A stretch of DNA of 64,000 bases, from contig NZ_JACHWZ010000006.1 of NCBI RefSeq assembly GCF_014191725.1, forward strand, positions 1 to 64,000, written 5' to 3'. Below the pieces are notes generated by a model. That model saw only the letters and a list, made by a program, of their open reading frames with translations, did no database searches and was not told the DNA's origin. Both the position numbers and the translations under genes were made by a program. Source of the stretch: Microbulbifer rhizosphaerae. Its GTDB lineage: Bacteria > Pseudomonadota > Gammaproteobacteria > Pseudomonadales > Cellvibrionaceae. Shown piece by piece: positions 16,058 through 25,166 of this stretch; positions within the stretch are counted from its first letter, which is position 1, and each line of letters begins with the position of its first letter.

Positions 16058-19026
16058 CAGAATTTCTCCGGGTGAGGGGCAGGTTTCGGTGGCTGCACAT
16101 AATCCGGACGCTGCCACTTCAGTTCGGTACGGACCCCTTCGATGGGGGTAGGCTTCCAGAAACGGAAATTTTGCCGGGGAAGGGGCGATTCACCGTCCAC
16201 TTCCAATACCTCCATTTTCGCTGCGATTTCCTTGTAGGCGGGAGTATCGCTGTCTTTGTCGGCCTCGTCCGAGGTTAATAAATTGATGGCTCGGATATTG
16301 TCGGTCGCATTTTCCGGTATGTACAGTTCCTTTCCCTCCACCCGGTCGGTAACCAATACCCTGACCTGGATTTCTCCATGCCGTGAAATCAACTTCACCA
16401 GACTGCCGCTTTGAATGCCGCGCTTCCGGGCCAACTGCGGGGAAACTTCGACAAAATTCATCGGGACCTGGCTGCGGAGGGCGGCGGAACGGTGGGTCAG
16501 GTTGCCTTCGTGAAAGGTTTCCAGCAGACGGCCGTTGTTGACATGGAGATCAAACTCCTCATCGGTCTGCTCACTGGGAGGCGTGAACTCGAGTGGATAT
16601 AACTTGGCCTTGCCGTCGGGGAAGGCAAAGCCGTCGAGGTACAGATGAGGCGTATCTGTGCCGTCGGCGGCAATCGGCCATTGCAGCGACTTGTAGCCTT
16701 CCAATCTCTCGTAGGTCACCCCGGCGAACATGGGCGCCAGCGAGGCTGCCTCCTCCATGATTTCCCTGGGACTCGGATAGTCCCAGTCGGCCCCCAGAGC
16801 CCGGGCTATTTCAGTCTGGATCAGCCAGTCCGGCTTGCTGTTGCCGAGAGGTTCCATCACCTGATAGAGCCGCTGCAGGCGCCTTTCGGTATTGACGAAA
16901 GTTCCTTCTTTTTCAAGACTGGGGGCCGCGGGAAGGATCACATCGGCATGCTCACAGGTGCGGCTGAAGAAAATATCCTGGACGACTACAAACTCAAGCT
17001 TGTCGAATGCGCTCTGCACATAGTGGGCATCGGCATCCATGATGGCCATCTCCTCCCCCATGATGTACAGGGACTTGATTTTGCCATCGTGGATACCCTC
17101 CACCAGGGTGTGGTTGTTGTAGCCCGAATTCGTCGATAACTTGACACCCCAACTATCCTCGTAGCGGGCCCTGACCTCGTCGTCACTGACAAATTCATAA
17201 CCCGGGAAGCGATCGGGCATAGACCCGAAATCACTGCACCCCTGAACATTGTTGTGGCCCCGCATCGGATAGGCCCCGGTCCCCCGACGGGCGGAATTGC
17301 CCGTCACCAGCAGAAGGTTGGCGATGGCGGTGGAGGTGTCCGAACCGGCGACATGCTGGGTGACGCCCATGGCCCAGACCGCGCAGAGAGTCTCGGCAGC
17401 GGCAAGCGTCCTCGCCACCTCCTCCAACCGGCTCGCGGCGATTCCGGTCATCTCCTCCGCATATTCCATGGTGAACGGCTCCAGGCTCTTGCGGTACTCT
17501 TCGAGATGTTTGACCTTTTCTTTCAGAAACGCTTCATCTTCCAGGCCATGGTCGAGGATGTACTTGCTCACGGCACTCAACCAGATCAGGTCAGTGCCGG
17601 GCTTGGGGCGCAGAAAAATATCGGCACGTTCCGCCATTTCATGGCGGCGCAGGTCAAAGACGATATGTTTTTGGCCCCGGTGTTTATGGGCCTGTTTAAG
17701 GCGGGTGGCAAGGACCGGATGGCTTTCGGCGGTATTGGAGCCGAGAAACAGGATCACCTCCGCCTGTTCCAGGTCGGAAATCGAACCGCCATCGCCACCG
17801 TAACCCATGGTCCGCCAGAGTCCCTGAGTGGCCGGGGCCTGACAATAGCGGGAGCAGTTGTCGATATTGTTGGTACCGATTACGGCCCGCGCCAGCTTCT
17901 GCATCAGATAGGATTCTTCATTGGTGCATTTGCTGGAAGCGACGAACATCATGGCATCGGGGCCATGCTGATCCCTGATCTCCGTAAAACGCCGGGCGAT
18001 CAGGGCGTAGGCCTCATCCCACCCGGCCTCCCGGAAACGACCGTTTTCCCGAATCAGGGGCGTCGTGAGGCGGTCGTCGGAGTTGACGAAATCCCAGCCG
18101 AATTTGCCTTTGATGCAAGTGGAAATACCGTTCACCGGTGCCTCCTCCACCGGCTGCACTTTCAGAATCTTGCGCCCGCGGGTCCACAGTTCGAAGGCGC
18201 AGCCCACACCACAGAATGTACATACAGTCTTGGTTTTCTTGATTTCGGACTGGCGCCAGGCCTCGTCCATCTCGGACAACGCAAAGATCGGGTGGAATCC
18301 CACGGTATGCTCGATCTCCTTCACAAATTCAATCGCGGGGCGCTTGAGCGACCGGGGCATCGCGGTCAGCGGCCCGGCTTCTCCGAGCATGGATTTCTCG
18401 ATCAGCGCGTTACAGGGGCAAACCGTTACGCAGTGACCACAGGACACGCAGCTGGACTCGCCGGCTTTCTCACCACCGTCCCAGAGCACCCTCGGATCTT
18501 CCCGTTTCCAATCGATACTGAGGGTTTCGGTGACCTGCACGTTCTGGCAGGCCTCGACACAACGGCCACAGAGGATGCACTGGTCGGGGTCATAACGGTA
18601 CATCGGATGGCTGTCGTCAATTGCGTAGGGTTTTGGTCGAAAGGGATAACGCTGGTAGGGAACATCCATTTGCCGGACCACGTTGTGGACGCGGCAATCT
18701 CCATTATTGTTCTCGCACACCGAACAGTAGAGTTCGTGGCGGGCCACAATCCGGTCGATCCCCTCTCGACGGGCATTGGACGCGTTGTCACCGTCCAAAT
18801 CGACCACCAGACCGTCCTCAGCCTTAAGGGTACAACCGCGACGCAGCTCGCCGTTCACTTCGACCCAGCAGGTATCGCAGGTTTGCAAGGCACCGAGAGT
18901 CTTGTGGTAGCAGATGTGCGGCAGGTCGATCCCATTGCCGGCGAGGAACTCGACGAGGGGCAGCCCTGGCACTCCGAGCAGTTGCTTGCCATCTACGGTA
19001 ATGGTGCAGATTCCACTTTCGGGCAT
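16057..19026 (-). CDS. NuoG-like molybdopterin formate dehydrogenase alpha subunit
   Basis: This encodes 989 residues from MPESGICTITVDGK (19026). Order: a 2Fe-2S ferredoxin domain (HICYHK... CDTCWVEV... GCTL), a His-ligated 4Fe-4S site (HELYCSVCENNNGDC), two 4Fe-4S motifs (CILCGRCVEAC and CVSCGHCVTVCPC), then the molybdopterin subunit with its own cluster (CTFCGVGC... STCIKG). The metal ligand is Cys (NCSRYCQAPATQGL), not selenocysteine. Formate is presumably oxidised to CO2 in the cytoplasm. No NuoE/F-like or fdhD gene is adjacent, so the electron acceptor is open. The frame also runs upstream to 19395, but that part lacks family features and overlaps creB's leader. Confidence 0.85.
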   Translation of the reverse strand: MPESGICTITVDGKQLLGVPGLPLVEFLAGNGIDLPHICYHKTLGALQTCDTCWVEVNGELRRGCTLKAEDGLVVDLDGDNASNARREGIDRIVARHELYCSVCENNNGDCRVHNVVRQMDVPYQRYPFRPKPYAIDDSHPMYRYDPDQCILCGRCVEACQNVQVTETLSIDWKREDPRVLWDGGEKAGESSCVSCGHCVTVCPCNALIEKSMLGEAGPLTAMPRSLKRPAIEFVKEIEHTVGFHPIFALSEMDEAWRQSEIKKTKTVCTFCGVGCAFELWTRGRKILKVQPVEEAPVNGISTCIKGKFGWDFVNSDDRLTTPLIRENGRFREAGWDEAYALIARRFTEIRDQHGPDAMMFVASSKCTNEESYLMQKLARAVIGTNNIDNCSRYCQAPATQGLWRTMGYGGDGGSISDLEQAEVILFLGSNTAESHPVLATRLKQAHKHRGQKHIVFDLRRHEMAERADIFLRPKPGTDLIWLSAVSKYILDHGLEDEAFLKEKVKHLEEYRKSLEPFTMEYAEEMTGIAASRLEEVARTLAAAETLCAVWAMGVTQHVAGSDTSTAIANLLLVTGNSARRGTGAYPMRGHNNVQGCSDFGSMPDRFPGYEFVSDDEVRARYEDSWGVKLSTNSGYNNHTLVEGIHDGKIKSLYIMGEEMAIMDADAHYVQSAFDKLEFVVVQDIFFSRTCEHADVILPAAPSLEKEGTFVNTERRLQRLYQVMEPLGNSKPDWLIQTEIARALGADWDYPSPREIMEEAASLAPMFAGVTYERLEGYKSLQWPIAADGTDTPHLYLDGFAFPDGKAKLYPLEFTPPSEQTDEEFDLHVNNGRLLETFHEGNLTHRSAALRSQVPMNFVEVSPQLARKRGIQSGSLVKLISRHGEIQVRVLVTDRVEGKELYIPENATDNIRAINLLTSDEADKDSDTPAYKEIAAKMEVLEVDGESPLPRQNFRFWKPTPIEGVRTELKWQRPDYVQPPKPAPHPEKF

Positions 19027-19434
19027 GAGACTTGTCTTCCTTGATCTGACGGACAATCCAGACCCCCTGCGTCGTAACGCCGGGCCTCTGAAACTGACGG
19101 CTCCATCATGTGAGCATCGCTTGATTCTAGTTCGCTGCCCGAAACCTTTACAAACAACACAGCTGACTTTCACGGGGCGGCGCCCGGTGCTTTCGCAAGC
19201 GGGATTGCGCGTCTCCTGGCATCGAAGACCGGAGGATACGCTGCGCGTATCTTGCCAGGCACCGACTGGCGTCGTAATGTGGTGCGCCAGTTGATTGGCG
19301 AGCCAAACCGCCGGATAAAAAAGCCTTGGAAGCTTGAGCAGTACACGAGAAAACCCGTACGGGTGGTTCTCAGCCTTCCGGTGCGCGCGGCGCACTCTAC
19401 CAGCGCTTTATCCCCTGCAGACGAGATACAGCCC

Positions 19435-20109
19435 GTGCCTGAAATCCTGATCGTAGACGACGAACCCCGTATCGCCGAGCCCTTGATGTTTGCCCTGGAA
19501 CGCGAGCACTTTGGAGTCGCCCATGTGACACTGGCCGAGCAGGCGCTGGCCGCCCTGCGACAGGAGAATTTTTCGCTGGTGGTCCTGGATGTGGGATTGC
19601 CGGATGTGAACGGCTTCGAGGTGCTCAAGGAATTGCGCCGTTTCAGCGAGGTACCGGTGCTGTTCCTGACCGCGCGCCAGGACGAGGTGGACCGCATTCT
19701 CGGGCTGGAACTGGGCGGTGACGACTATGTCACCAAGCCGTTCAGTCCCCGCGAGGTGGTGGCGCGGATCCGGGCCATTCTCAAGCGACTGCAGGGCGCG
19801 CCGTCAGCACCCACTGGCAAAAAAACGTGGGAGCTGGACGAGACCGGAGCGCGGATATTGTTCCGCGGCCAGCCGTTGGCATTGACCCGCTCCGAGTTCC
19901 GCATCCTGGCGGCGCTGGTGCAGCGTCCCGGGCAGGTGTTCAGCCGGGCGCAGTTGCTGGATGTCTGCGACAACGACGAAGACAGCTTCGAGCGCAGCGT
20001 GGATAGCCACATCAAAACCCTGCGCGCCAAGTTGCGCCCCCTGGGTGGTGACAGCCTGATCGCCACGCGCCGGGGCCTGGGTTACTACCTGGAAACGGAG
20101 TCCCCATGA
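19435..20109 (+). CDS. creB: CreB-type response regulator
   Basis: This encodes 224 residues from a GTG start (VPEILIVDDEPRIAEPL). The receiver domain has the DDE acidic pocket, phosphoacceptor Asp in LVVLDVGLPDVNG, Thr in FLTARQ and Lys in YVTKPFSPRE. The C-terminal OmpR/PhoB winged helix ends DSHIKTLRAKLRPLG... RGLGYYLE. The frame continues upstream to 19252, but that part has no receiver character. The stop overlaps the creC start (ATGA). The CreB name rests on the order response regulator, kinase, CreD-like membrane protein. Confidence 0.85.
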   Translation: MPEILIVDDEPRIAEPLMFALEREHFGVAHVTLAEQALAALRQENFSLVVLDVGLPDVNGFEVLKELRRFSEVPVLFLTARQDEVDRILGLELGGDDYVTKPFSPREVVARIRAILKRLQGAPSAPTGKKTWELDETGARILFRGQPLALTRSEFRILAALVQRPGQVFSRAQLLDVCDNDEDSFERSVDSHIKTLRAKLRPLGGDSLIATRRGLGYYLETESP

Positions 20110-21527
20110 AACTGGGCCGGCGGTTGCTGCTGTTCTACTTTTTTATTCTCGGCCTGTTGGGCTGGCTGGTGCTGGATCTGGTGTTCGGCCAGGCCAAGCC
20201 GCTGGTGCGCCAATCCGCCGAGGAAACCCTGGTGGATGCCGCCAACCTGCTGGCAGAAATCATCGCCAGCGATACCCGACAAGGCCAGGTGGTGATCACA
20301 TCCGAGCTGCGCGCCGCCCTGAACCGTTACGCCGGCCGCGACCTGGATGCGGATATCTGGGGCCTGAAAAAGGCGGCCATCCATACCCACGTCTATGTCA
20401 CCGGCCCCACCGGCACGGTGTTGTTCGACTCCCGAGGGCGGGACGAGGGCATGGACTTTTCCCGCTGGAACGACGTATACCTGACCCTGCAGGGCCGCTA
20501 CGGCGCGCGGACCACCCGCACCGATCCGGGTGATCCCGGCACCTCGGTGATGTACGTGGCCGCCCCGATCCGACATGAAGGAAGCCTGATCGGAGTGGTC
20601 AGCCTGGGTAAACCGGGGCGCTCCATCCAGCCCTTTGTGGACCGGGCGGAGCGACAACTGACCCTTTATGGGGGGCTGGTGCTGGGCGCCTGTTTGCTGG
20701 TGGGGATGTTGCTGGCCTGGTGGCTGACCCGTCGCCTGCAACAGCTGCGTCACTATGCCCAGGCCGTGGCGGAGGGCGAGCGACCGGCGCCGCCGCGCTT
20801 GCGGGGCCGCGATGAAATCAGCGATCTGGCCGAAGCGGTCACCGCTATGCGCCGTCGCCTGGAAGAGCGGGCGCGGCTGGAAGATAACGTCAGCCTGCTC
20901 ACCCACGAAATGAAGAGCCCGCTGGCGGCGATTCGTGGTGCGGGGGAAATCCTCGCCGAGGAAGTGACGGACCCTGCCCTGCACCGCCTCACCGATAACG
21001 TGATCCATGAAAGCCAGCGCCTGAGTGAACTGCTCGACCGGCTGCTGGCCATGGCCCGGCTGGAAAAGCTGGAAAGCCTGCCCGCCCGCAGGCGGCTGGC
21101 CTTGGCCCCCCTGCTGGCGGACTGGCAGCAAAGCCGCTATCCACTGCTCGCTGAAAAAAACCTCAGCGTACAGGGGCCGCAGGAGGAAACCCTGTGGGTG
21201 GAACCGGAAACCCTGCAATTGGCCCTGTTCAACCTGCTCGACAATGCCCTGCGTTTTGCCGAACCGGGCTCTACCTTGAGTGTCACCGTCACTGATGCCG
21301 GCGGGGAACAACGCCTGGCGGTAACCAACCGGGGCCCGACTATTCCCAACTACGCCCTGGCGCGGGTCAGTGAACGCTTCTATTCCCTGCCCGCCCCGGG
21401 CCGGGAAAAAAGCTCCGGCCTGGGCCTGGCCATGGTGCGGGAAATCGCCACTCTCCATGGGGGGCACCTGACAGTGAGAAACACCGGTGACGGTGTGTGC
21501 GCCAGTCTGGTTCTGCCGGCGGGTTAA
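20106..21527 (+). CDS. creC: CreC-type sensor histidine kinase
   Basis: This encodes 473 residues overlapping creB by four bases. An N-terminal membrane helix (about 8-27) is followed by a periplasmic sensor of about 160 residues with VYVTGPTGTVLFDSRG, a second helix near 190-212 and a HAMP segment. The H box is SLLTHEMKSPLAAIRG (His phosphoacceptor), the N box FNLLDNALRFAEPG, and the G box KSSGLGLAMVREIA. In enterics CreC responds to growth in minimal media or metabolic state. The signal here is unknown. Confidence 0.85.
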   Translation: MKLGRRLLLFYFFILGLLGWLVLDLVFGQAKPLVRQSAEETLVDAANLLAEIIASDTRQGQVVITSELRAALNRYAGRDLDADIWGLKKAAIHTHVYVTGPTGTVLFDSRGRDEGMDFSRWNDVYLTLQGRYGARTTRTDPGDPGTSVMYVAAPIRHEGSLIGVVSLGKPGRSIQPFVDRAERQLTLYGGLVLGACLLVGMLLAWWLTRRLQQLRHYAQAVAEGERPAPPRLRGRDEISDLAEAVTAMRRRLEERARLEDNVSLLTHEMKSPLAAIRGAGEILAEEVTDPALHRLTDNVIHESQRLSELLDRLLAMARLEKLESLPARRRLALAPLLADWQQSRYPLLAEKNLSVQGPQEETLWVEPETLQLALFNLLDNALRFAEPGSTLSVTVTDAGGEQRLAVTNRGPTIPNYALARVSERFYSLPAPGREKSSGLGLAMVREIATLHGGHLTVRNTGDGVCASLVLPAG

Positions 21528-21532
21528 TATTC

Positions 21533-21781
21533 AACTCAAGTTTCGGAGTTCGAGATGCCTGCCGGTGGCACAAGCTGGAGCGGGGTGGGCCTTTCTGGGA
21601 CTGTGACTCGGGCCATCCATGGCCCTCGCCCTTCGGGCGCCTTCGGCGTCCAAAACGGCTGTCCTGCCGTTTTGTCTGCGAGAGGGACCTCGCGGGACGT
21701 ATTTAGGGGGGGCGCCTAGCCCGTGTCCCAGAAAGGCCCACCCCGCTCCAGCTCCTCGAACTGAACCCCGAAACTTGAGTT
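21533..21781. repeat. palindromic structured repeat, copy 1 (core on minus strand)
   Basis: Perfect inverted arms lie outside: AACTCAAGTTTCGG (21533-21546) with CCGAAACTTGAGTT (21768-21781), and a 29-bp pair (21573-21601 with 21725-21753). On the minus strand the interior carries a core shared with 48.6-48.8 kb: GGGACACGGGCTAGGCGCC, a hairpin AAAACGGC-AGGACA-GCCGTTTT (21652-21673), GGACGCCGAAGGCGCC and GCCATGGATGGCCCGAGTCA. It fills the 368-bp gap between creC and creD. It has no gene and could fold as RNA or as a DNA cruciform. Confidence 0.75.
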
Positions 21782-21895
21782 AATAGTTTCCCCGACTATC
21801 CACCACTTCCCCACACAATCCCCATAAAACCCCCAAACCGACCCGCCATGCTGGGACCTCGCGAACAACCCGTTAGAAGAAGGGAGAGGAACCCC

Positions 21896-23245
21896 ATGCG
21901 TCAGACACTGTTTTTTAAACTACTCACCATCGCCGGGCTAATGCTATTGCTGGTGGTGCCCCTGTTGATGATCCAGGGCAAGGTTGCCGAGCGCAGCAAC
22001 GAGGCCCGGCAGGTGAAATACCAGATCGCCCGGCAGGTCAGCGGCGTACAGACCCTCAGTGGCCCCCTGGTGGTGGTGCCCCGGGTGCGCGAACAATTGG
22101 TGGAGCGCGGAGACTGCCGGCGCCAGGAGCGCTGCGCGACGGTGGAACAGCGCTCGGTGCTGGAAAGCCAGATTCCCGACACGCTCAGCGTGGAGGGCCA
22201 GTTGCAGACCGAAATGCGCTACCGGGGCATCTACGGCACCCCGGTCTACCGCAGCCTGCTCACTCTGGAAGCCGTGTTTCCCGCCAATTGGCAGGCGGTG
22301 GACGAGCCGGAACAGGTGGTATCGTCCCGGCCGCCCCTGCTGATCATGCGCATCAGTGACCTGCGAGGCCTGGTGGAACGGCCCCAGATTCTGGTCAACG
22401 ACACGCCCCTGCCGCTGGTGGAAACCGAACAACTACCGCAGGCGCTGGGAGACTCCGTGATAGCGGTGCAGTTGCCGGCGGACCTGACCGGCGCCTTTAC
22501 CGTCAAGGTGCGGCTCAATTTGAACGGCACCGACTCCCTGGCGCTGTTGCCCCTGGCCAAGGAGACCCGCCTGGGACTGCGCGCCGACTGGCCCCATCCC
22601 AGCTTTGAAGGACTGGTGCTGCCGGTGGACCGGGAGATCAGTGCCGAAGGCTTTACCAGCCAGTGGCGCACCAACAGCCTTGCCGCCGCCAGCGCCATCC
22701 ATTGCGCCCGCAACGGCCGGGTCTGCGACGACGCCGGCCAGGCCATGGGGGTGCGGCTGGTGCAGCCGGTCACCGGCCTGTTATCCAGCGAAAGAGCCCT
22801 GAAATACAGCTTTCTGATTGTCGGCCTCACCTTCGCCGCCTTCTTCCTGTTCGAGGTGCTGCGTCGCTATCCGCTGCACGCCATGCAGTACCTGCTGGTT
22901 GGGCTGGCACTGGCCATGTTTTACCTGCTGCTGGTGGCCCTCAGCGAGCATATCGACTTCGTATTGGCCTACCTGTCGGCGGCATTGGCCTGCTGCGGCC
23001 TGATCGGCGTCTACCTGATGGCGGTGCTGCGATCGGCCCGGGCCGGCTGGGGATTTGCCGGCAGCCTGCTGCTGGTGCTCGGGCTGATCTACGGCATCCT
23101 GATGGCGGAAGACTATGCATTGTTGTTGGGCGCTTTGCTGTTGTTCGCGGCCCTGGCGGCAGTCATGCTGGTGACCCGAAGACTGGACTGGTACGCCTTC
23201 TCGGTACGCAGCACAGGCAAGTCCGCGTCGGACCCTGCCGGATGA
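21896..23245 (+). CDS. creD: CreD-like inner membrane protein
   Basis: This encodes 449 residues from the ATG at 21896, with GGGAGAGGA upstream. An N-terminal membrane helix (LFFKLLTIAGLMLLLVVPLL) is followed by a large periplasmic part with the CreD-type blocks YRGIYGTPVYRS and SFEGLVLPVDREIS. Five to six helices fill the C-terminal 150 residues, starting at LKYSFLIVGLTFAAFFLFEV. CreD is a CreBC-regulated membrane protein whose molecular job is unclear. A repeat element separates it from creC, so it may have its own promoter. It lacks the DxY-rich N-terminal extension of some homologues. Confidence 0.85.
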   Translation: MRQTLFFKLLTIAGLMLLLVVPLLMIQGKVAERSNEARQVKYQIARQVSGVQTLSGPLVVVPRVREQLVERGDCRRQERCATVEQRSVLESQIPDTLSVEGQLQTEMRYRGIYGTPVYRSLLTLEAVFPANWQAVDEPEQVVSSRPPLLIMRISDLRGLVERPQILVNDTPLPLVETEQLPQALGDSVIAVQLPADLTGAFTVKVRLNLNGTDSLALLPLAKETRLGLRADWPHPSFEGLVLPVDREISAEGFTSQWRTNSLAAASAIHCARNGRVCDDAGQAMGVRLVQPVTGLLSSERALKYSFLIVGLTFAAFFLFEVLRRYPLHAMQYLLVGLALAMFYLLLVALSEHIDFVLAYLSAALACCGLIGVYLMAVLRSARAGWGFAGSLLLVLGLIYGILMAEDYALLLGALLLFAALAAVMLVTRRLDWYAFSVRSTGKSASDPAG

Positions 23246-23371
23246 AAACCCTTTAGAAACGGCGAACGGGGCGGCCGCCTGCCGCCGCTCCACGCCCGGC
23301 CCCGCGGTAAGTCGGTGTACACCGCAGGGCGGGATAAGACTCAAAGAATTTTCCGGATTTTGCAAAAAGTT

Positions 23372-23788
23372 ATGACTAAATTAACAACTGCGATAGCTAC
23401 GAGTTTTTTCCTATTTATTTTATGGATTATTTACCTTGCCAATAGTGGCAGTGACAGCCTGTTTTTCGATTTCGTTAGGTCAATTCCCTATGGAGACAAG
23501 ATCGGACATTTTTTCCTCTTTGGCACACTTACTTTGACTGTCGTTGTCGCCACCCGATTTCGCTCATTTACTGTTGGCTGGCTAAATATCTATTATGGTG
23601 GAGCTCTGGTTGCGCTATTTGTTCTGGGTGAAGAAATCAGTCAAGTGTTCATACCATTTCGAACTTTCGACCTGGCAGATCTAACCGCAGACTCTTTCGG
23701 CATATTAGTGGCAATTGGGGTTGCATATTTAATCAGAAAATATTCAGTGAAAATCTCTGATAAGAGCGCCGAAAACAGCTCTGTTTAG
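23372..23788 (+). CDS. VanZ-like family membrane protein
   Basis: From the ATG at 23372 this encodes 138 residues with four hydrophobic segments. The motifs YGDKIGHFFLFGTL and the acidic LGEEISQVFIPFRTFDLADLTADSFG match VanZ-like proteins (D-K-x-x-H-F... E-x-x-Q...R-x-x-D-xx-D). VanZ gives low-level teicoplanin resistance in enterococci, but most chromosomal relatives have no known function. Its base composition is more AT-rich than the creBCD genes before it. Confidence 0.75.
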   Translation: MTKLTTAIATSFFLFILWIIYLANSGSDSLFFDFVRSIPYGDKIGHFFLFGTLTLTVVVATRFRSFTVGWLNIYYGGALVALFVLGEEISQVFIPFRTFDLADLTADSFGILVAIGVAYLIRKYSVKISDKSAENSSV

Positions 23789-23900
23789 CCTGGCGTTAGA
23801 ATTAGAGAGAAGCTCGAGTATTTCGCGGGCCAGAAACCTTTCCGGTGGAAAAGTAATCCAACTCGGCCTGCGAGGACGGCATCAGAATAGGGATTGATAA

Positions 23901-23955
23901 CGCCGGCGGGACACGCCGGCGAAATTCCATCGGAGTGCCGGCATTGCGCCGGCAC
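23901..23955. repeat. two adjacent REP-like GC palindromes
   Basis: CGCCGGCGGGACACGCCGGCG (23901-23921) and GTGCCGGCATTGCGCCGGCAC (23935-23955, allowing the central bases) are neighbouring hairpins at the 3' side of the citrate synthase gene. They resemble paired REP sequences, the usual targets of RAYT transposases such as the one at 1851, but no sequence match to the RAYT flanks was seen. They may also act as a transcription stop. Confidence 0.45.
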
Positions 23956-23962
23956 AACCCTC

Positions 23963-25066
23963 TCAACGGCCGACGTAGAGCGCGCGGGGGCGGATCAGCC
24001 GCGGGTCCCTGTTGAACTCGTGGAAGTGTGAGATCCAGCCGAACACGCGGCTGCAGGCAAACAGGGAGGTGAAGTATCGCTCCGGAATGCCCAGCGCCAA
24101 GTAGACGGCGCCTTTGTAGAACTCCAGGTTCGCATGGATTTCCTTCCCCTTGGCACTGAAGACATCCTGGCAGGTGTCCTCAACCGCTACCAGGGTTTCC
24201 ATCAGTGTCTGCCATTCGGTGCCTTCGCAGAACTGGCGGGCCATGGGTTTGAGGATGGCGGCGCGGGGGTCGAGGCGTTTGTATTCGCGGTGCCCCATGC
24301 CCATGATCTTGACCTTGTTGGCCAGGGCGTCGCGCACCCATTCATCGGCTTTCTCGGGGCTGCCGATCCGGCGCGCCATCATCACCGCCGCTTCGTCGGC
24401 ACCGCCGTGGAGCGGGCCGGACAGGGCGCCCAGGCTGCCGGCGACGCTGGCGGACAGGCTGGCGCCGGTGCTGGCGATAACCCGTCCGGCGAAGGTACCG
24501 GCGTTGAAGCTGTGGTCCAGTTGCAGGATCTGGGTGGTGTTGATGGCCTGCAGGGCCTGTTCGCCGGGCGCGGCGCCATTGATGCCGTAGAGCAGTTTTT
24601 CCAGGAAACCCAGGCCGGCGGGTACGGCGAAGACGTCGCCATTCTGGCTCAAGTTGTGCCAGATCCGGACGGCGGCATTGATGCGGGCGGCCAGGACCAT
24701 ACCGGGCACCCACTGCCCGTCCAGCCAGGCCGGCGGTTGTTGGGCCGGGGTCAGGTCGGCGATGGGCGCCAGGGCCTGCAGCACCGCCATCGGGTGGATG
24801 TCGCGGGGCAGTTGTTCCAGCACCCCGGCCTCGACTGCGCTCAGCTCGGATTCGTCAGCCAGCCAGCGGTCCAGTTCCCGGCACTGCTCCGCATCCAGCC
24901 ACTCACCGGTCATCAGCCAGTTGATCACGGCGGGAAAGTCCCGCCCAACCAGAGCCTCGATGGGTTCGCCGCGATAGGTCAGGCGGCCGATATCGCCTTC
25001 CACGTTGGACAGTTCCGTCTCACCTACGACAACGCCTTCCAAACCTGCGTTGATTTCCTCGGTCAT
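23963..25066 (-). CDS. citrate synthase family protein
   Basis: This encodes 367 residues. Catalytic signatures are present: LQLDHSFNAGTFAGRV (His), GPLHGGADEA (His), MGMGHREYKRLDPRA and the C-terminal RPRALYVGR. The enzyme condenses an acyl-CoA with oxaloacetate. The short length and GHREYK form resemble type II/methylcitrate synthases as much as citrate synthase proper, and the substrate cannot be fixed from sequence. It is divergent from a LysR gene 100 bases away, the likely regulator. No prp genes are adjacent. Confidence 0.85.
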   Translation of the reverse strand: MTEEINAGLEGVVVGETELSNVEGDIGRLTYRGEPIEALVGRDFPAVINWLMTGEWLDAEQCRELDRWLADESELSAVEAGVLEQLPRDIHPMAVLQALAPIADLTPAQQPPAWLDGQWVPGMVLAARINAAVRIWHNLSQNGDVFAVPAGLGFLEKLLYGINGAAPGEQALQAINTTQILQLDHSFNAGTFAGRVIASTGASLSASVAGSLGALSGPLHGGADEAAVMMARRIGSPEKADEWVRDALANKVKIMGMGHREYKRLDPRAAILKPMARQFCEGTEWQTLMETLVAVEDTCQDVFSAKGKEIHANLEFYKGAVYLALGIPERYFTSLFACSRVFGWISHFHEFNRDPRLIRPRALYVGR

Positions 25067-25166
25067 GACAATCTCCTCACACTGTGTTTGTGATGGCGCT
25101 ATTAAAATGCGAGGGTCGCTGTTAATCTAATTAAACTTTATAAACGAACGATTAGCAGGGCTTATC

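Noticed and set aside
17254..19044. Plus-strand 596-codon frame opposite the formate dehydrogenase
   Set aside because: It is antisense to a protein with unmistakable iron-sulphur motifs and has no recognisable domains.
19027..19395. N-terminal extension of the formate dehydrogenase
   Set aside because: The 123 extra residues lack ferredoxin features and overlap the creB upstream region; the family starts near MPESGICTITVDGK.
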